NCBI GenBank assembly: GCA_964561545.1
Contig: CAZLQF010000030.1
Coordinates: 1-31,822, forward strand
DNA: 31,822 nt
Direction of reading: 5' to 3'
Origin: CAZLQF01 sp964561545
Lineage (GTDB): Bacteria; Bacteroidota; Bacteroidia; CAILMK01; CAYYUA01
Positions within the stretch are counted from its first letter, which is position 1. Each line of letters opens with the position of its first letter. The notes under the pieces were generated by a model. That model ran no database searches. It was given only the letters and a program-made list of their open reading frames with translations, and was not told the DNA's origin. Positions 17,307 to 25,970 of this stretch are shown piece by piece. Position numbers and translations under genes: made by a program.

Positions 17307-18593
17307 TCAACTTACAGCTTCCTCAGGCTCCAAAGACCACCTTTTAAGGGATGGATAAATATAAATCAAGATCCCAAAAGCTACCAAAACGTAGATGCTC
17401 AAAACCACGTAGGTGAAAATAACATTATTGCCTATCGCGAAAAACGGGAGCGAAAATATCCCAATAAAGAAGATTCTTAATACCGTTAAAATAACATTGA
17501 TCACACTGTTGGCTCGTCCGATAACATCATTGGGTAAGACGTTGAAGAAATAAGTCATGCGAAGGATGCGATTGCCAGAATTGGCCAAACCATAGATTAG
17601 GGAACCTATAAGCAGGACAAAAATATTTTCCGTTAATGCAAACCATAACAGCAATGCTACTCCGAAAGCTGTATTGATCACTACGCCAACAACAGGATGT
17701 TGCCTTTGATAAATCTTACGTATGGCAATGCCTGAACCAATAGCCCCAAAGGCAAATAACATTTCTGCAGCACCGTAAAGATCGGCTTGAGCTTGCAGGT
17801 GGTCATTGATGTAGCGCGGTAATAAAAAGAAAGCATGAACCAAAACAGTTACGAATATAGCGTTAGAGAATAAGCCAAATAGAAAGATCTTGGGCCGGCT
17901 TTTCAAGTAGTTGAAGCCTGCGCCAATACGGTCCATAATAGATCCTGTGGAAGGCTGACGTGCTACTAAAGGCTGATACCGGATCATTGATATTAAAGTA
18001 AAAGAGAGGAAATAAGTAGCTCCATCTAATAACAGAACTTGCTGAATACTCCAGGCTTCCACCTCGAAAGGCAATTCAACAGGCAGACTAATGGCTCCGC
18101 TGCCAACTGTTCCGCTTAAAAGAACAGCAGCCAAAGCTCCGGCAATGGTATTGGTACTTTGGCCTTGTATTTCGAGGTATGAATTGAGCTTGCCATAATA
18201 ATGCTTTTCCGTTATCTCTTGTCCCAAAGCATAGAGGTTGGGATAATGGATGTTAAAGTTTAAAAATGTAGTGGCAAAAGCCAGAATCACAAGGCCAGCG
18301 GGCACATAGCCATAATAAAAACCATAAAAAGCTACGCTCCCCACCACCAAAGCACTTGACAATGTAGAAAATTGGTAAATCCGTTTACGGGAATATTTGT
18401 CAATAAGCGTCCCTGCATAAGTGCTCCAAAAGAGGCTGAAAAAGGTGATGCCAGCATAAGCCCAACCAAAAAGGGATGGCTTTTGAAGAATGTCAGAGAA
18501 ATACCAAGGAATGGCAAGTACAGTGATGCCCGTAGCTAAACCCGAAATGGTATTGGCGATAAAAATGAGGATCAGGGCTTGTTTGTTGCGCAA
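17307..18593 (-). CDS. MFS transporter
   Basis: This 428-residue protein has about twelve hydrophobic helices. The MFS signature loop between helices 2 and 3 reads GTLIDKYSRKRI (residues 62-73), close to the G-x-x-x-D-R-x-G-R-R pattern. A second, weaker loop (AIRKIYQRQHP) lies between halves. Overall it resembles the MFS_3/enterobactin-exporter-like group, so export of a small molecule is the best guess; the substrate cannot be inferred. It is monocistronic, with 212 and 209 bases of non-coding DNA on either side. Confidence 0.85.
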   Translation of the reverse strand: MRNKQALILIFIANTISGLATGITVLAIPWYFSDILQKPSLFGWAYAGITFFSLFWSTYAGTLIDKYSRKRIYQFSTLSSALVVGSVAFYGFYYGYVPAGLVILAFATTFLNFNIHYPNLYALGQEITEKHYYGKLNSYLEIQGQSTNTIAGALAAVLLSGTVGSGAISLPVELPFEVEAWSIQQVLLLDGATYFLSFTLISMIRYQPLVARQPSTGSIMDRIGAGFNYLKSRPKIFLFGLFSNAIFVTVLVHAFFLLPRYINDHLQAQADLYGAAEMLFAFGAIGSGIAIRKIYQRQHPVVGVVINTAFGVALLLWFALTENIFVLLIGSLIYGLANSGNRILRMTYFFNVLPNDVIGRANSVINVILTVLRIFFIGIFSLPFFAIGNNVIFTYVVLSIYVLVAFGILIYIYPSLKRWSLEPEEAVS

Positions 18594-18615
18594 GCGTTTA
18601 GCTTTAAGGTTCCGG

Positions 18616-18642
18616 CAAAGTTAAGGAGTAACTTGATATCAA
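18616..18642 (-). promoter_or_regulatory. Possible promoter of the MFS gene
   Basis: On the minus strand TTG (18642-18640) and TAACTTTG (18623-18616) are separated by 16 bases, one or two fewer than usual. The start codon at 18593 is 22 bases downstream, a plausible leader. Confidence 0.4.
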
Positions 18643-18802
18643 CTTTAAGGCAATGAGACAAAGGGTGACCTTATAATGTTCAAAATTTCAGGCTAAGGAG
18701 TTATTTGAACCATTGACTAATATCATTCAATACGCTCCAAATGGTTTAAAAATAGCTGAACCCCACCCATTAGTAGCAATGAGCTAAAAAAGGTGATCCT
18801 TA

Positions 18803-19753
18803 CTAAAACCAATACCCTCCTAAAACAAACCCAATATAAATCATGATTAAGATAACTCCTGCCCAACGGGGAATTTGATGGCTTATAGCTAACAATACAA
18901 GTATGAACCCAATGGTTGCCACACTAATAGACAAGTAGAACTCAATCACTTGAGCACTGAACTTAACAGGGTTGACCATACCGATAAAACCTGCATTAAA
19001 CAGAAAGAAGGCCATGATGGAGCCAAAAACATTGCCAATTGAAATATCGGGCTTGCCTTTCAAAGCAGCCGGCAATTCGCGAGCAATCTCTTCTATGCTG
19101 ACCAACAAAGCAAGAACCGTCATGCCGTAAACCGTATCGGATATATTTAGCGCGTCCAGCAACTTTTTTGAGCCGTTAACCAACATTTCACTGCCACCAA
19201 TAATAGCTACAAGCGATACGAGCATTAAGCCTGCTGAAGACCTTTTGCCTGGTAATTCGTCGCGTTCAAGGGTTTCCGCTACTTCACCTCCGGCTTCCAG
19301 CTTGATGCCACTTCTGTTCAGCTTGATCAAATAGATTACCGCCAATCCATAGCCCAAAAGCAAGATCATACCATCCAATCGGCCCAAAGTTTGATCAACG
19401 ACCAGAGAAGCAAAAAGCAAAACTGAAAACAGTGGAATGAGCAAAATCCGTTTGGGAATGTTTTGAAATTGCAATGGGGATAACAATGCCGTTATGCCAA
19501 GTGCAAGTGCAATGGCCACCATGGCAGCACCAATGATGGAGCCAGCAGCAATGCCACTAACTGATTCATGAGACGCAACAGCACCAACCCCTAAATTTTC
19601 AGGGTCAAAACCAACAAAGATGACACTTATGATGAAGGCTGAAACATTGAAGTGTAACGAAGTTCCGACAACTCCCTTAACCAATTGTTCAGAAAAATAA
19701 ATAACCAGGGAAAGCCCTGCTATGACCGAAATTATGCTAACATACAAACTCAT
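18803..19753 (-). CDS. CaCA-superfamily cation exchanger (sodium/calcium exchanger-like)
   Basis: This 316-residue protein has ten or so helices in two halves, the Na+/Ca2+ exchanger fold. The first alpha repeat reads FVGFDPENLGVGAVASHESV and GIAAGSIIGA (residues about 47-80). The second reads ALLVSIEEIARELPAALKG and DISIGNVFGS. Each carries the acidic residue expected in the ion site (E in DPEN and in SIEE/ARELPA). The first repeat departs from the common GTSLPEL form. A cytoplasmic acidic loop (EAGGEVAETLERDELPGKR) lies between halves. The transported ion is uncertain. It is transcribed divergently from the PIG-L gene, 345 bases away. Confidence 0.75.
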   Translation of the reverse strand: MSLYVSIISVIAGLSLVIYFSEQLVKGVVGTSLHFNVSAFIISVIFVGFDPENLGVGAVASHESVSGIAAGSIIGAAMVAIALALGITALLSPLQFQNIPKRILLIPLFSVLLFASLVVDQTLGRLDGMILLLGYGLAVIYLIKLNRSGIKLEAGGEVAETLERDELPGKRSSAGLMLVSLVAIIGGSEMLVNGSKKLLDALNISDTVYGMTVLALLVSIEEIARELPAALKGKPDISIGNVFGSIMAFFLFNAGFIGMVNPVKFSAQVIEFYLSISVATIGFILVLLAISHQIPRWAGVILIMIYIGFVLGGYWF

Positions 19754-20098
19754 AAAACCAATGCGCTTTTAGGGAAAATACGGAAATTATTGTTAATGAA
19801 AGCAATATGCTAACGGTGGCAGATATGGTAATATTAGCACCCTGTTAAGGGGTTGTATTTTGACCCGATTCTTTTAAAGGTGATTTCAATTTTACGGGCT
19901 GTATTTATGGGTTAAAAGCTTGATAAATTGATTTTCTTGCTGCTCCAAAATTTAAAAGGCTACGTTATTGACCTTGAGCTCAAAACTGTATTACTCAATA
20001 CTAATCAATAAGTATTTCCACAAAAATGAGTTTGTATTATTTTTGGGCTTTCTATGGAATGTGCTCAAACCTCCTTTAAACCGTCAAATAAAATTTTA
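19754..20098. other. Divergent intergenic region
   Basis: This separates the exchanger gene (minus) from the PIG-L gene (plus), counting from the start I prefer at 20099. It holds the -7 box at 20038-20045, listed separately. I find no matching box for the exchanger and no further structure. Confidence 0.5.
20038..20045 (+). promoter_or_regulatory. -7 box of the PIG-L/SSS operon
   Basis: TATTTTTG fits TAnnTTTG. The -33 TTG is not at the ideal spacing. Transcription would begin near 20052, which leaves no leader for the first ATG at 20054 and supports the ATG at 20099. Confidence 0.45.
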
Positions 20099-22594
20099 AT
20101 GAAACTGAATCAAATGCTTCTTAGAATACTGGTTTTACTCTGCTTACCACTAATGGCTAATTCCCAATACCAGCAAGATTACCAACCATTAGATGCTGGT
20201 GAAATCAAATTGGAGCTGGAGAAAGCCAATACGGTTGGAACCGTTCTTTACCTGGCAGCCCATCCAGATGACGAAAATACCGAAGTCATGGCTTACCTTG
20301 CCAATGAGGCCAAAGTTCGAACGGCTTATTTATCCTTAACAAGGGGTGATGGAGGCCAAAACCTCATTGGGTCTGAAAAAGGGAAAGCGCTTGGCGTCTT
20401 GCGTACGCAAGAATTATTGGGTGCACGCTCGGTAGATCAAGGCCTCCAATTCTTTTCGAGGGCCAACGATTTCGGCTATTCAAAAACAGCTAAAGAGACC
20501 CTTGAAATTTGGGATGAAGAACGGGTTCTGTCTGATATCGTTTGGATCATCAGAAAATTACAACCTGATGTAATCATAACTCGGTTTCCTTCGGATGGCT
20601 ATGGCGGTCACGGTCATCACACAGCTTCTGGAATGCTGGCTGAACAAGCTTACAAGGCCGCGAGCAACCCGGAAAAATTTCCTCAGCAACTTAGATATGT
20701 AGATACGTGGGAGCCCGAAAGGCTAATGTTCAATACTTCCTGGTGGTTTTACCGGGAAAAGGAAGGTGGTATGGATTCAAGCCAATTTTTGCCCACCAAT
20801 GTGGGCCAATACAACGCCCTTTTGGGCCAATCTTATGATGAATTAGGAGCACTTAGCAGCAGCCAACATAAGAGCCAGGGATTCGGTGATGCACCATCCC
20901 GAGGCAACCAACTTGAATTTTTCGATCATACCATGGGCAATAAGGCTGAAGAATCTATAATGGAAGGCATCAATACAAATTGGGACCGCCTGGATGGTGG
21001 TAAAAAAGTAGGCCGGCATTTAAATCGAGCTCTTAATGAATATGATCCAGCCAACCCATCTGCCATCACACCTCATTTGGTAAAAGCTTACAAAGCACTT
21101 CAAAACTTAGATAATGACCATTGGAAATCCTATAAATCCAATGAGATCAAAAATTTGATACTGGCCGCTAATGGATGCTGGATGGATGCTACAACAGAAA
21201 AGCATTATGGAGTACCTGGTAGCGAAGTTACCGTCAATACAAGTTTCCTTAAGCGCTATGACTATCCCATGGAAATGAAAGCCATCCAATATCCCTTTGA
21301 TGAACAAAAAGTTGATATTGAAACTTCCATTCCTTATAACGCCCAATTTGAGCAAAGCCACAAGATCACCATTCCAGAAAAAGCCCCATACACCCATCCT
21401 TATTGGCTAAGAAAGCCCATGCTGAGCAATGGCATGTACAGGGTCAACAACCAGGAAATAATTGGCTTGCCTCAAACACCCACCCCAATGGAGGTAACCT
21501 TCCAAATCAAGGTGGATGACATCAGTTTCAAGGTTACAAAAGAGATAAGGCATCGCTGGGAAGACCGCGTAAAGGGCGAAAAATACCGTCCTTTTGAGAT
21601 TGGCCCGCCTGCTACCCTTGAATTGCCAACCAAATCAACCGTGTTTCCAGAGCAATCATCGAAAACCATTACAGTGGAAGTGAGGTCCGGAAAAGACAGT
21701 ATTTTTGGGAAAGTGGGATTGGATGTTCCGGATGGCTGGAATTACAGCCCTGAATTCAAATCTGTGAACATTAATGGAAAAGGTAAAATAAAAAAGTTTG
21801 CGTTTGAAGTTACACCACCTGCTAAATCCAGTGAAGGGCAGCTTCAAGCCTATTTTAAAAATGACAAAGGCCGGTTTAAGCGGGGTATTACCAGCATCAA
21901 TTATGATCATATTGAGCATCAAACCATGTTTCCGGTATCCAACATGAAAGTGGCTCGATTGAACATTAAGACCAAAGGTAAAAAGATCGGTTACATTATG
22001 GGTACAGGAGATGAGGTACCATCCGCCTTAAGGCAACTTGGGTATGAAGTAACCATGATCAATGAGCAGAATTTTGATGAGGTTCATTTACAATCATTGG
22101 ATGCCATCTTATTAGGCGTCCGAACCTACAATACCCAAAATTGGATAACCAATTACCAAAAACAACTGATGCAATACGTTGAAGATGGCGGCACGATGCT
22201 TGTTCAGTACAATAAAAACCGGAATTTGGTTACCAAAAATATGGGGCCTTATCCCTTCAAAATAGAATACAAACGAGTGACCGATGAAGAAGCACCAATG
22301 AAATTTTTAAATCCCGATCATCAGGTTTTAAATAAGCCCAATCAAATAACCAAAGCAGATTTTAAAGGATGGGTGCAGGAAAGGGGGTTGTACTTTCCAG
22401 GTGAATGGGATGGTAATTACACCCCCATTCTTAGCAGTAATGATCCAGGGGAGGACCCACTTAAAGGAAGTTTGCTGGTTACGGATTATGGGAAGGGCAA
22501 ATACATTTATACAGGGTTGGCTTTTTTCAGGCAATTACCCGCAGGAGTACCCGGTGCTTATCGGCTGTTTGCTAATTTGATCGCTTATGAGTGA
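20099..22594 (+). CDS. Exported PIG-L family deacetylase with C-terminal GATase-like domain
   Basis: PIG-L (LmbE-like) enzymes are zinc hydrolases that remove acetyl groups from GlcNAc-type sugars. From the ATG at 20099 the protein has 831 residues and a signal peptide (MLLRILVLLCLPLMANSQ). An ATG at 20054 would add 15 residues ahead of the signal and lies too close to the promoter. The zinc motif AHPDDE is at 54-59, and GGHGHH with the third ligand is at about 169-174. Residues near 520-600 resemble a NEW3-type beta-sandwich (KTITVEVRSG, VPDGW). From about 630 a GATase1-like Rossmann domain follows (KIGYIMGTGDEVPSALRQLG, AILLGVRTYN, YVEDGGTMLVQYN). The enzyme should act in the periplasm or at the surface. 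It overlaps the next gene by 8 bases. The substrate is unknown. Confidence 0.9.
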   Translation: MKLNQMLLRILVLLCLPLMANSQYQQDYQPLDAGEIKLELEKANTVGTVLYLAAHPDDENTEVMAYLANEAKVRTAYLSLTRGDGGQNLIGSEKGKALGVLRTQELLGARSVDQGLQFFSRANDFGYSKTAKETLEIWDEERVLSDIVWIIRKLQPDVIITRFPSDGYGGHGHHTASGMLAEQAYKAASNPEKFPQQLRYVDTWEPERLMFNTSWWFYREKEGGMDSSQFLPTNVGQYNALLGQSYDELGALSSSQHKSQGFGDAPSRGNQLEFFDHTMGNKAEESIMEGINTNWDRLDGGKKVGRHLNRALNEYDPANPSAITPHLVKAYKALQNLDNDHWKSYKSNEIKNLILAANGCWMDATTEKHYGVPGSEVTVNTSFLKRYDYPMEMKAIQYPFDEQKVDIETSIPYNAQFEQSHKITIPEKAPYTHPYWLRKPMLSNGMYRVNNQEIIGLPQTPTPMEVTFQIKVDDISFKVTKEIRHRWEDRVKGEKYRPFEIGPPATLELPTKSTVFPEQSSKTITVEVRSGKDSIFGKVGLDVPDGWNYSPEFKSVNINGKGKIKKFAFEVTPPAKSSEGQLQAYFKNDKGRFKRGITSINYDHIEHQTMFPVSNMKVARLNIKTKGKKIGYIMGTGDEVPSALRQLGYEVTMINEQNFDEVHLQSLDAILLGVRTYNTQNWITNYQKQLMQYVEDGGTMLVQYNKNRNLVTKNMGPYPFKIEYKRVTDEEAPMKFLNPDHQVLNKPNQITKADFKGWVQERGLYFPGEWDGNYTPILSSNDPGEDPLKGSLLVTDYGKGKYIYTGLAFFRQLPAGVPGAYRLFANLIAYE

Positions 22595-22775
22595 GAAGGA
22601 ATCCATGGAAAAGAATACCGGCCGATATGTTGGTTATCTCGATTGGCGGGAAGTTGAAAAAGAGGTAGACCCACCTCCATTGTTCAAAACGTGGAATGCT
22701 TGGTACAGGTTGGTATTGCTAACCCTGGTAGGGTTGATCATCCTGTTTTACATCTTCACAAAACTTTATGAATGA
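22587..22775 (+). CDS. Small single-helix membrane protein
   Basis: This 62-residue protein has a charged, proline-containing N-terminal half (YLDWREVEKEVDPPPLFKTW) and one transmembrane helix near residues 42-60 (LVLLTLVGLIILFYIFTKLY). Its start overlaps the PIG-L stop by 8 bases and its end overlaps the symporter start by 4 (ATGA), so all three are probably translated together. I do not recognise a family. Its place directly before an SSS symporter recalls the small subunits or partners found beside other SSS carriers, so a role in assembly or stability of the symporter is a reasonable guess. A second start at 22605 (Met7) is possible. Confidence 0.75.
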   Translation: MSEKESMEKNTGRYVGYLDWREVEKEVDPPPLFKTWNAWYRLVLLTLVGLIILFYIFTKLYE

Positions 22776-24472
22776 CCCAAATTGATTGGATCGTACTTTT
22801 AGCCACCCTTGCCATCATTGTGGCTTATGGGGTATGGCGAACAAGAGGTACGCAGAACATAGAAGATTTTTTACTTGGTAACAAATCAATGGGCTGGTGG
22901 ACCGTTGGAATTTCCGTGATGGCAACCCAGGCCAGCGCCATCACTTTCCTTTCCACTCCCGGGCAGGGATTTGATGCCGGAATGGGGTTTATACAATTTT
23001 ATTTTGGCTTGCCCATCGCCATGATCATCATTTCAATTGTCTTCATTCCACTTTATTACAAATTGAAGGTATACACGGCTTATGAATACTTAGAATCCCG
23101 TTTTGATCTTAAATTGAGGATTTTAACCGCTGGCTTGTTTCTTATACAAAGAGGACTCGCAGCTGGCTTAACCATTTATGCGCCTGCCATTATTTTGTCC
23201 CATATCATGGGCATAAGCTTAACCATGACCATTCTGCTCATTGGTGGATTGGTTATCATTTATACCGTATCAGGTGGTACCAAAGCGGTAAGCCAAACCC
23301 ATAAGCAGCAAATGTTCGTGATTTTCCTTGGAATGTTCATTGCTTTTGGGATGCTCATTGCCTACATTACAGATTTCATTTCTTTTGGCAATGCAGTGCA
23401 GGTAGCCGGCAAATTGGACAAGTTGGAAGTAATCGACCCTTCATTTGACCTTTCGAACCGCTACAATATTTGGTCCGGCATATTGGGAGGTTTGTTTTTA
23501 CAGCTTTCTTATTTTGGTACGGATCAATCCCAGGTACAGCGGTATTTATCAGGCCAAAGCATTAAACAAAGCCGTTTGGGCCTCTTATTGAATGGTTTGG
23601 TGAAGATCCCCATGCAGTTTTTCATTCTTTTTACGGGTGTTATGGTCTTCATGTTTTACCAGTTTCACCAACCCCCTGTTTATTTCAACCAGGCAAGCTT
23701 ACAAAAAGTGGAGACATCAGAGTATGCCGATCAGCTTGAGGAGGTTAAAGACAAGCACACAGCTAACTTTAAAGCCAAAAAAGCCGAGATAAAAGCATTA
23801 TCAGAAGCGTTGGAGAATGATGCCAGTAAGGAAGTCATTCAAGAGCGAACAAAGGCCGTTAAATCCCATCTTTCTAAAAATGAGGAATTTGAACAAGCCG
23901 TTGCTAATCTCATACAAAAAGCCGATCCTGATGCTAAAGTTGAAAATGACGATTACATTTTCCTAAGTTACGTGGTTAATTACCTGCCAGTTGGTATTGT
24001 TGGGCTATTATTGGCGGTGATATTTTCAGCTGCTATGTCATCAACAGCAGCAGAACTCAATGCATTGGCATCCACAACAACGGTTGACCTGTATAAGCGC
24101 AATATTGGTGGCCAAAAAAGCGAGCGCCATTACTTACAAGCCTCACGCCTATTTACAATGCTATTTGGCCTATTTGCCATTGCTTTTGCCATGCTGGCCT
24201 CATTGTTCGAAAACCTGATCGAAGCCATCAACATTTTAGGATCGCTTTTCTATGGAACCATCCTCGGCATTTTCCTAACGGCTTTCTTCATCAAAAAAGT
24301 TAAAGCCAATGCGGTTTTCATTGCAGCCTTGGCAGCTGAAACCACTGTATTGCTGTTTTACTACTTTTCTGATGTTGAATACCTATGGTTCAATTTAATA
24401 GGCTGCTTGATCGTGGTCATTTTGTCATTAGCCTTGAGTCAATTTATCAAGGATGATTCTAAGCAATCTTAA
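22772..24472 (+). CDS. Sodium/solute symporter (SSS family)
   Basis: This 566-residue carrier has about thirteen to fourteen helices. IEDFLLGNKSMGWW at about 30-43 is the usual SSS start, with a WWTVGISVMATQASAITFLS first-helix sodium-site region after it. GTDQSQVQRYLSG near 252-264 is the classic family signature, and SAAMSSTAAELNALAS near 425-440 provides the Na2-site serines. Between helices around residues 310 and 400 is a charged, helical insert of about 80 residues (VKDKHTANFKAKKAEIKAL and onward), probably a coiled coil. Substrates of this family include sugars, amino acids and sialic acid. The operon with a secreted deacetylase suggests import of a deacetylated sugar or a related product. 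Confidence 0.92.
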   Translation: MTQIDWIVLLATLAIIVAYGVWRTRGTQNIEDFLLGNKSMGWWTVGISVMATQASAITFLSTPGQGFDAGMGFIQFYFGLPIAMIIISIVFIPLYYKLKVYTAYEYLESRFDLKLRILTAGLFLIQRGLAAGLTIYAPAIILSHIMGISLTMTILLIGGLVIIYTVSGGTKAVSQTHKQQMFVIFLGMFIAFGMLIAYITDFISFGNAVQVAGKLDKLEVIDPSFDLSNRYNIWSGILGGLFLQLSYFGTDQSQVQRYLSGQSIKQSRLGLLLNGLVKIPMQFFILFTGVMVFMFYQFHQPPVYFNQASLQKVETSEYADQLEEVKDKHTANFKAKKAEIKALSEALENDASKEVIQERTKAVKSHLSKNEEFEQAVANLIQKADPDAKVENDDYIFLSYVVNYLPVGIVGLLLAVIFSAAMSSTAAELNALASTTTVDLYKRNIGGQKSERHYLQASRLFTMLFGLFAIAFAMLASLFENLIEAINILGSLFYGTILGIFLTAFFIKKVKANAVFIAALAAETTVLLFYYFSDVEYLWFNLIGCLIVVILSLALSQFIKDDSKQS

Positions 24473-24639
24473 TGGCTAAAACCAGTAAAGTTCGCATTTG
24501 ATTGCTTGGAAGTGTTTGCTAATGGAAAATGTTATTTTGTTTTTGATGCTATTATTAAACATTCATTATCAATGAACCAAGGCTTCATGCATTAGGCTTT
24601 GCTTTATAGAATTTGATTTTTTTCCTGTCCTTAACAAAC

Positions 24640-24670
24640 GCAAAGCCGGTTGGCTATTAAGAGGTTTTGC
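24640..24670 (+). terminator. Possible terminator after the symporter operon
   Basis: GCAAAGCC (24640-24647) and GGTTTTGC (24663-24670) can form an 8-bp stem with one G-T pair, followed by TTATTTTTG. The loop is 15 bases long. It overlaps the promoter of the next gene, so it may instead be chance or regulatory. Confidence 0.25.
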
Positions 24671-24679
24671 TTATTTTTG
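24650..24679 (+). promoter_or_regulatory. Promoter of the universal stress protein gene
   Basis: TTG (24650-24652), exactly 19 bases, then TATTTTTG (24672-24679) fit the Bacteroidota consensus. Transcription would start near 24686, giving a leader of about 36 bases. Confidence 0.7.
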
Positions 24680-24721
24680 TCAATCATGATATTTTGACCA
24701 AGAGTACAAATAACTTCAATT

Positions 24722-25648
24722 ATGGAAAGCATCAAAAAAATCCTTGTTGCCTTGGATTTAAGCGATTTTGACCGCGAAGTCCTGAATTATGTAAAAAAAC
24801 TTGCCGGTATAATTGGAGCAAAAGAGATCCATTGTATCCATGTACTTAAAAAGGATTTGGTGCCCAAGCAGTTAGAAGAACAATACGGCGACCAGATTGA
24901 AAGCCTTGAAGCCCAAATCGAAAATGACGCCTACCAAATTGTGAATCAGGCATTTGAAGGAGTTCAGGATCAAACCATATATACAAAGGTGCTGAAAGGT
25001 ACGCCTTTTGAGCAGATGATTAAATACAGTCATGACCATTCCATTGACTTGATAGCCGTGGGTCAAAAGATCCAATCGGAAGGCTCTGGTATTGTTCCCC
25101 ATCGTTTATCCAAAAAAGCACATTGCTCAATTTTAATTGTGCCTGAAGCCAGTGAACCTGATTTCAAGCGCATTTTCCTGCCGGTTGATTTTTCCGATTA
25201 TTCGGATAAAGCCTTAAACTTCGTTCAACTGATCAATGAAACAGCTCCTTTAGATGCAGTATGTATTCAAAACATTTACAAAATTCCAATTCCATCCTAC
25301 AAAGCCATGCGCACCCATGAGCAAATGGCGACCTTGATGAAGGATAATGCTAAAGAAGCTTATGACCGTTACATCAAGGATCATCAACCTTCCATCAAAA
25401 AAGAAAAGCTTAAGCCTATATTCACGCTGGATGACCAAAACAAACCCGGTAAACTTATCCTGGAGGAGGCCCGGAAAAACCACGCCAAGTTGATTGTCAT
25501 GGGTTCCAAAGGGCAAAGCTCTGCAGCTGCTCTTTTAATGGGCAGTGTTACTGAAAAACTCCTCAAGCGGGAACCTGAAATTCCGGTATTAATCATCAAG
25601 AAGAAAGCGGAAAACATTGGTTTACTGGATGCATTGTTTAGCAAATAA
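24722..25648 (+). CDS. Tandem universal stress protein (UspA family)
   Basis: This 308-residue protein has two UspA domains, about 1-145 (KKILVALDLSDFDREVLNYV ... SILIVPE) and about 150-295 (FKRIFLPVDFSDYSDKALNF ... IPVLIIKKK). The second keeps the ATP-binding pattern G-2x-G-9x-G-S (GSKGQSSAAALLMGS), while in the first this loop is altered (GQKIQSEGSGIVPHRLS) and probably does not bind ATP. Such tandem proteins sense or buffer stress and energy state in the cytosol. The gene stands alone with its own consensus promoter; its targets cannot be told from context. Confidence 0.92.
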   Translation: MESIKKILVALDLSDFDREVLNYVKKLAGIIGAKEIHCIHVLKKDLVPKQLEEQYGDQIESLEAQIENDAYQIVNQAFEGVQDQTIYTKVLKGTPFEQMIKYSHDHSIDLIAVGQKIQSEGSGIVPHRLSKKAHCSILIVPEASEPDFKRIFLPVDFSDYSDKALNFVQLINETAPLDAVCIQNIYKIPIPSYKAMRTHEQMATLMKDNAKEAYDRYIKDHQPSIKKEKLKPIFTLDDQNKPGKLILEEARKNHAKLIVMGSKGQSSAAALLMGSVTEKLLKREPEIPVLIIKKKAENIGLLDALFSK

Positions 25649-25970
25649 CCTGATAGCTTAGCGCTGCCAAGGTTCTTAAGCATATTGGGCAAAAATATAA
25701 CTCAGTGTAAATTATTTTTAATTGAACGTTCTTAGACTCCAGCATAGCAACGAATGACTGTAAAAGTTAACAAGTTGGGAAATGTAAGCCCATTTACCAA
25801 TCAACCCACCATAAGAAACCAATAATTGGTAATATAAAAGTCTTCTGAAACCTGTGCTCAAACGAAGAACTCATCATTAAAATTACCCATGTTTGGTATA
25901 AAAGCTCAACCTTACTACCTTTACCAATTAAAATTAAATCTATTCTTTAAATTTGGTAAAAAATTAGTTT
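25649..25970. promoter_or_regulatory. Regulatory region with repeated TTTACCAA half-sites
   Basis: The 322 bases contain no gene. TTTACCAA occurs at 25793-25800 and 25920-25927, and inverted (TTGGTAAA) at 25953-25960. A perfect 13-base palindrome ACCAATAATTGGT lies at 25818-25830 and a further TTGGTA at 25893-25898. The -7-like TAAATTTG at 25948-25955 overlaps the last half-site and lies 15 bases before the ATG at 25971; no TTG is at the proper distance. The pattern suggests operators of a dimeric regulator. Confidence 0.45.

Noticed and set aside
20054..20098. Start of the PIG-L protein at the first ATG
   Set aside because: It adds 15 polar residues before the signal peptide and lies 9 bases after the -7 box; 20099 fits both the promoter and the signal peptide.
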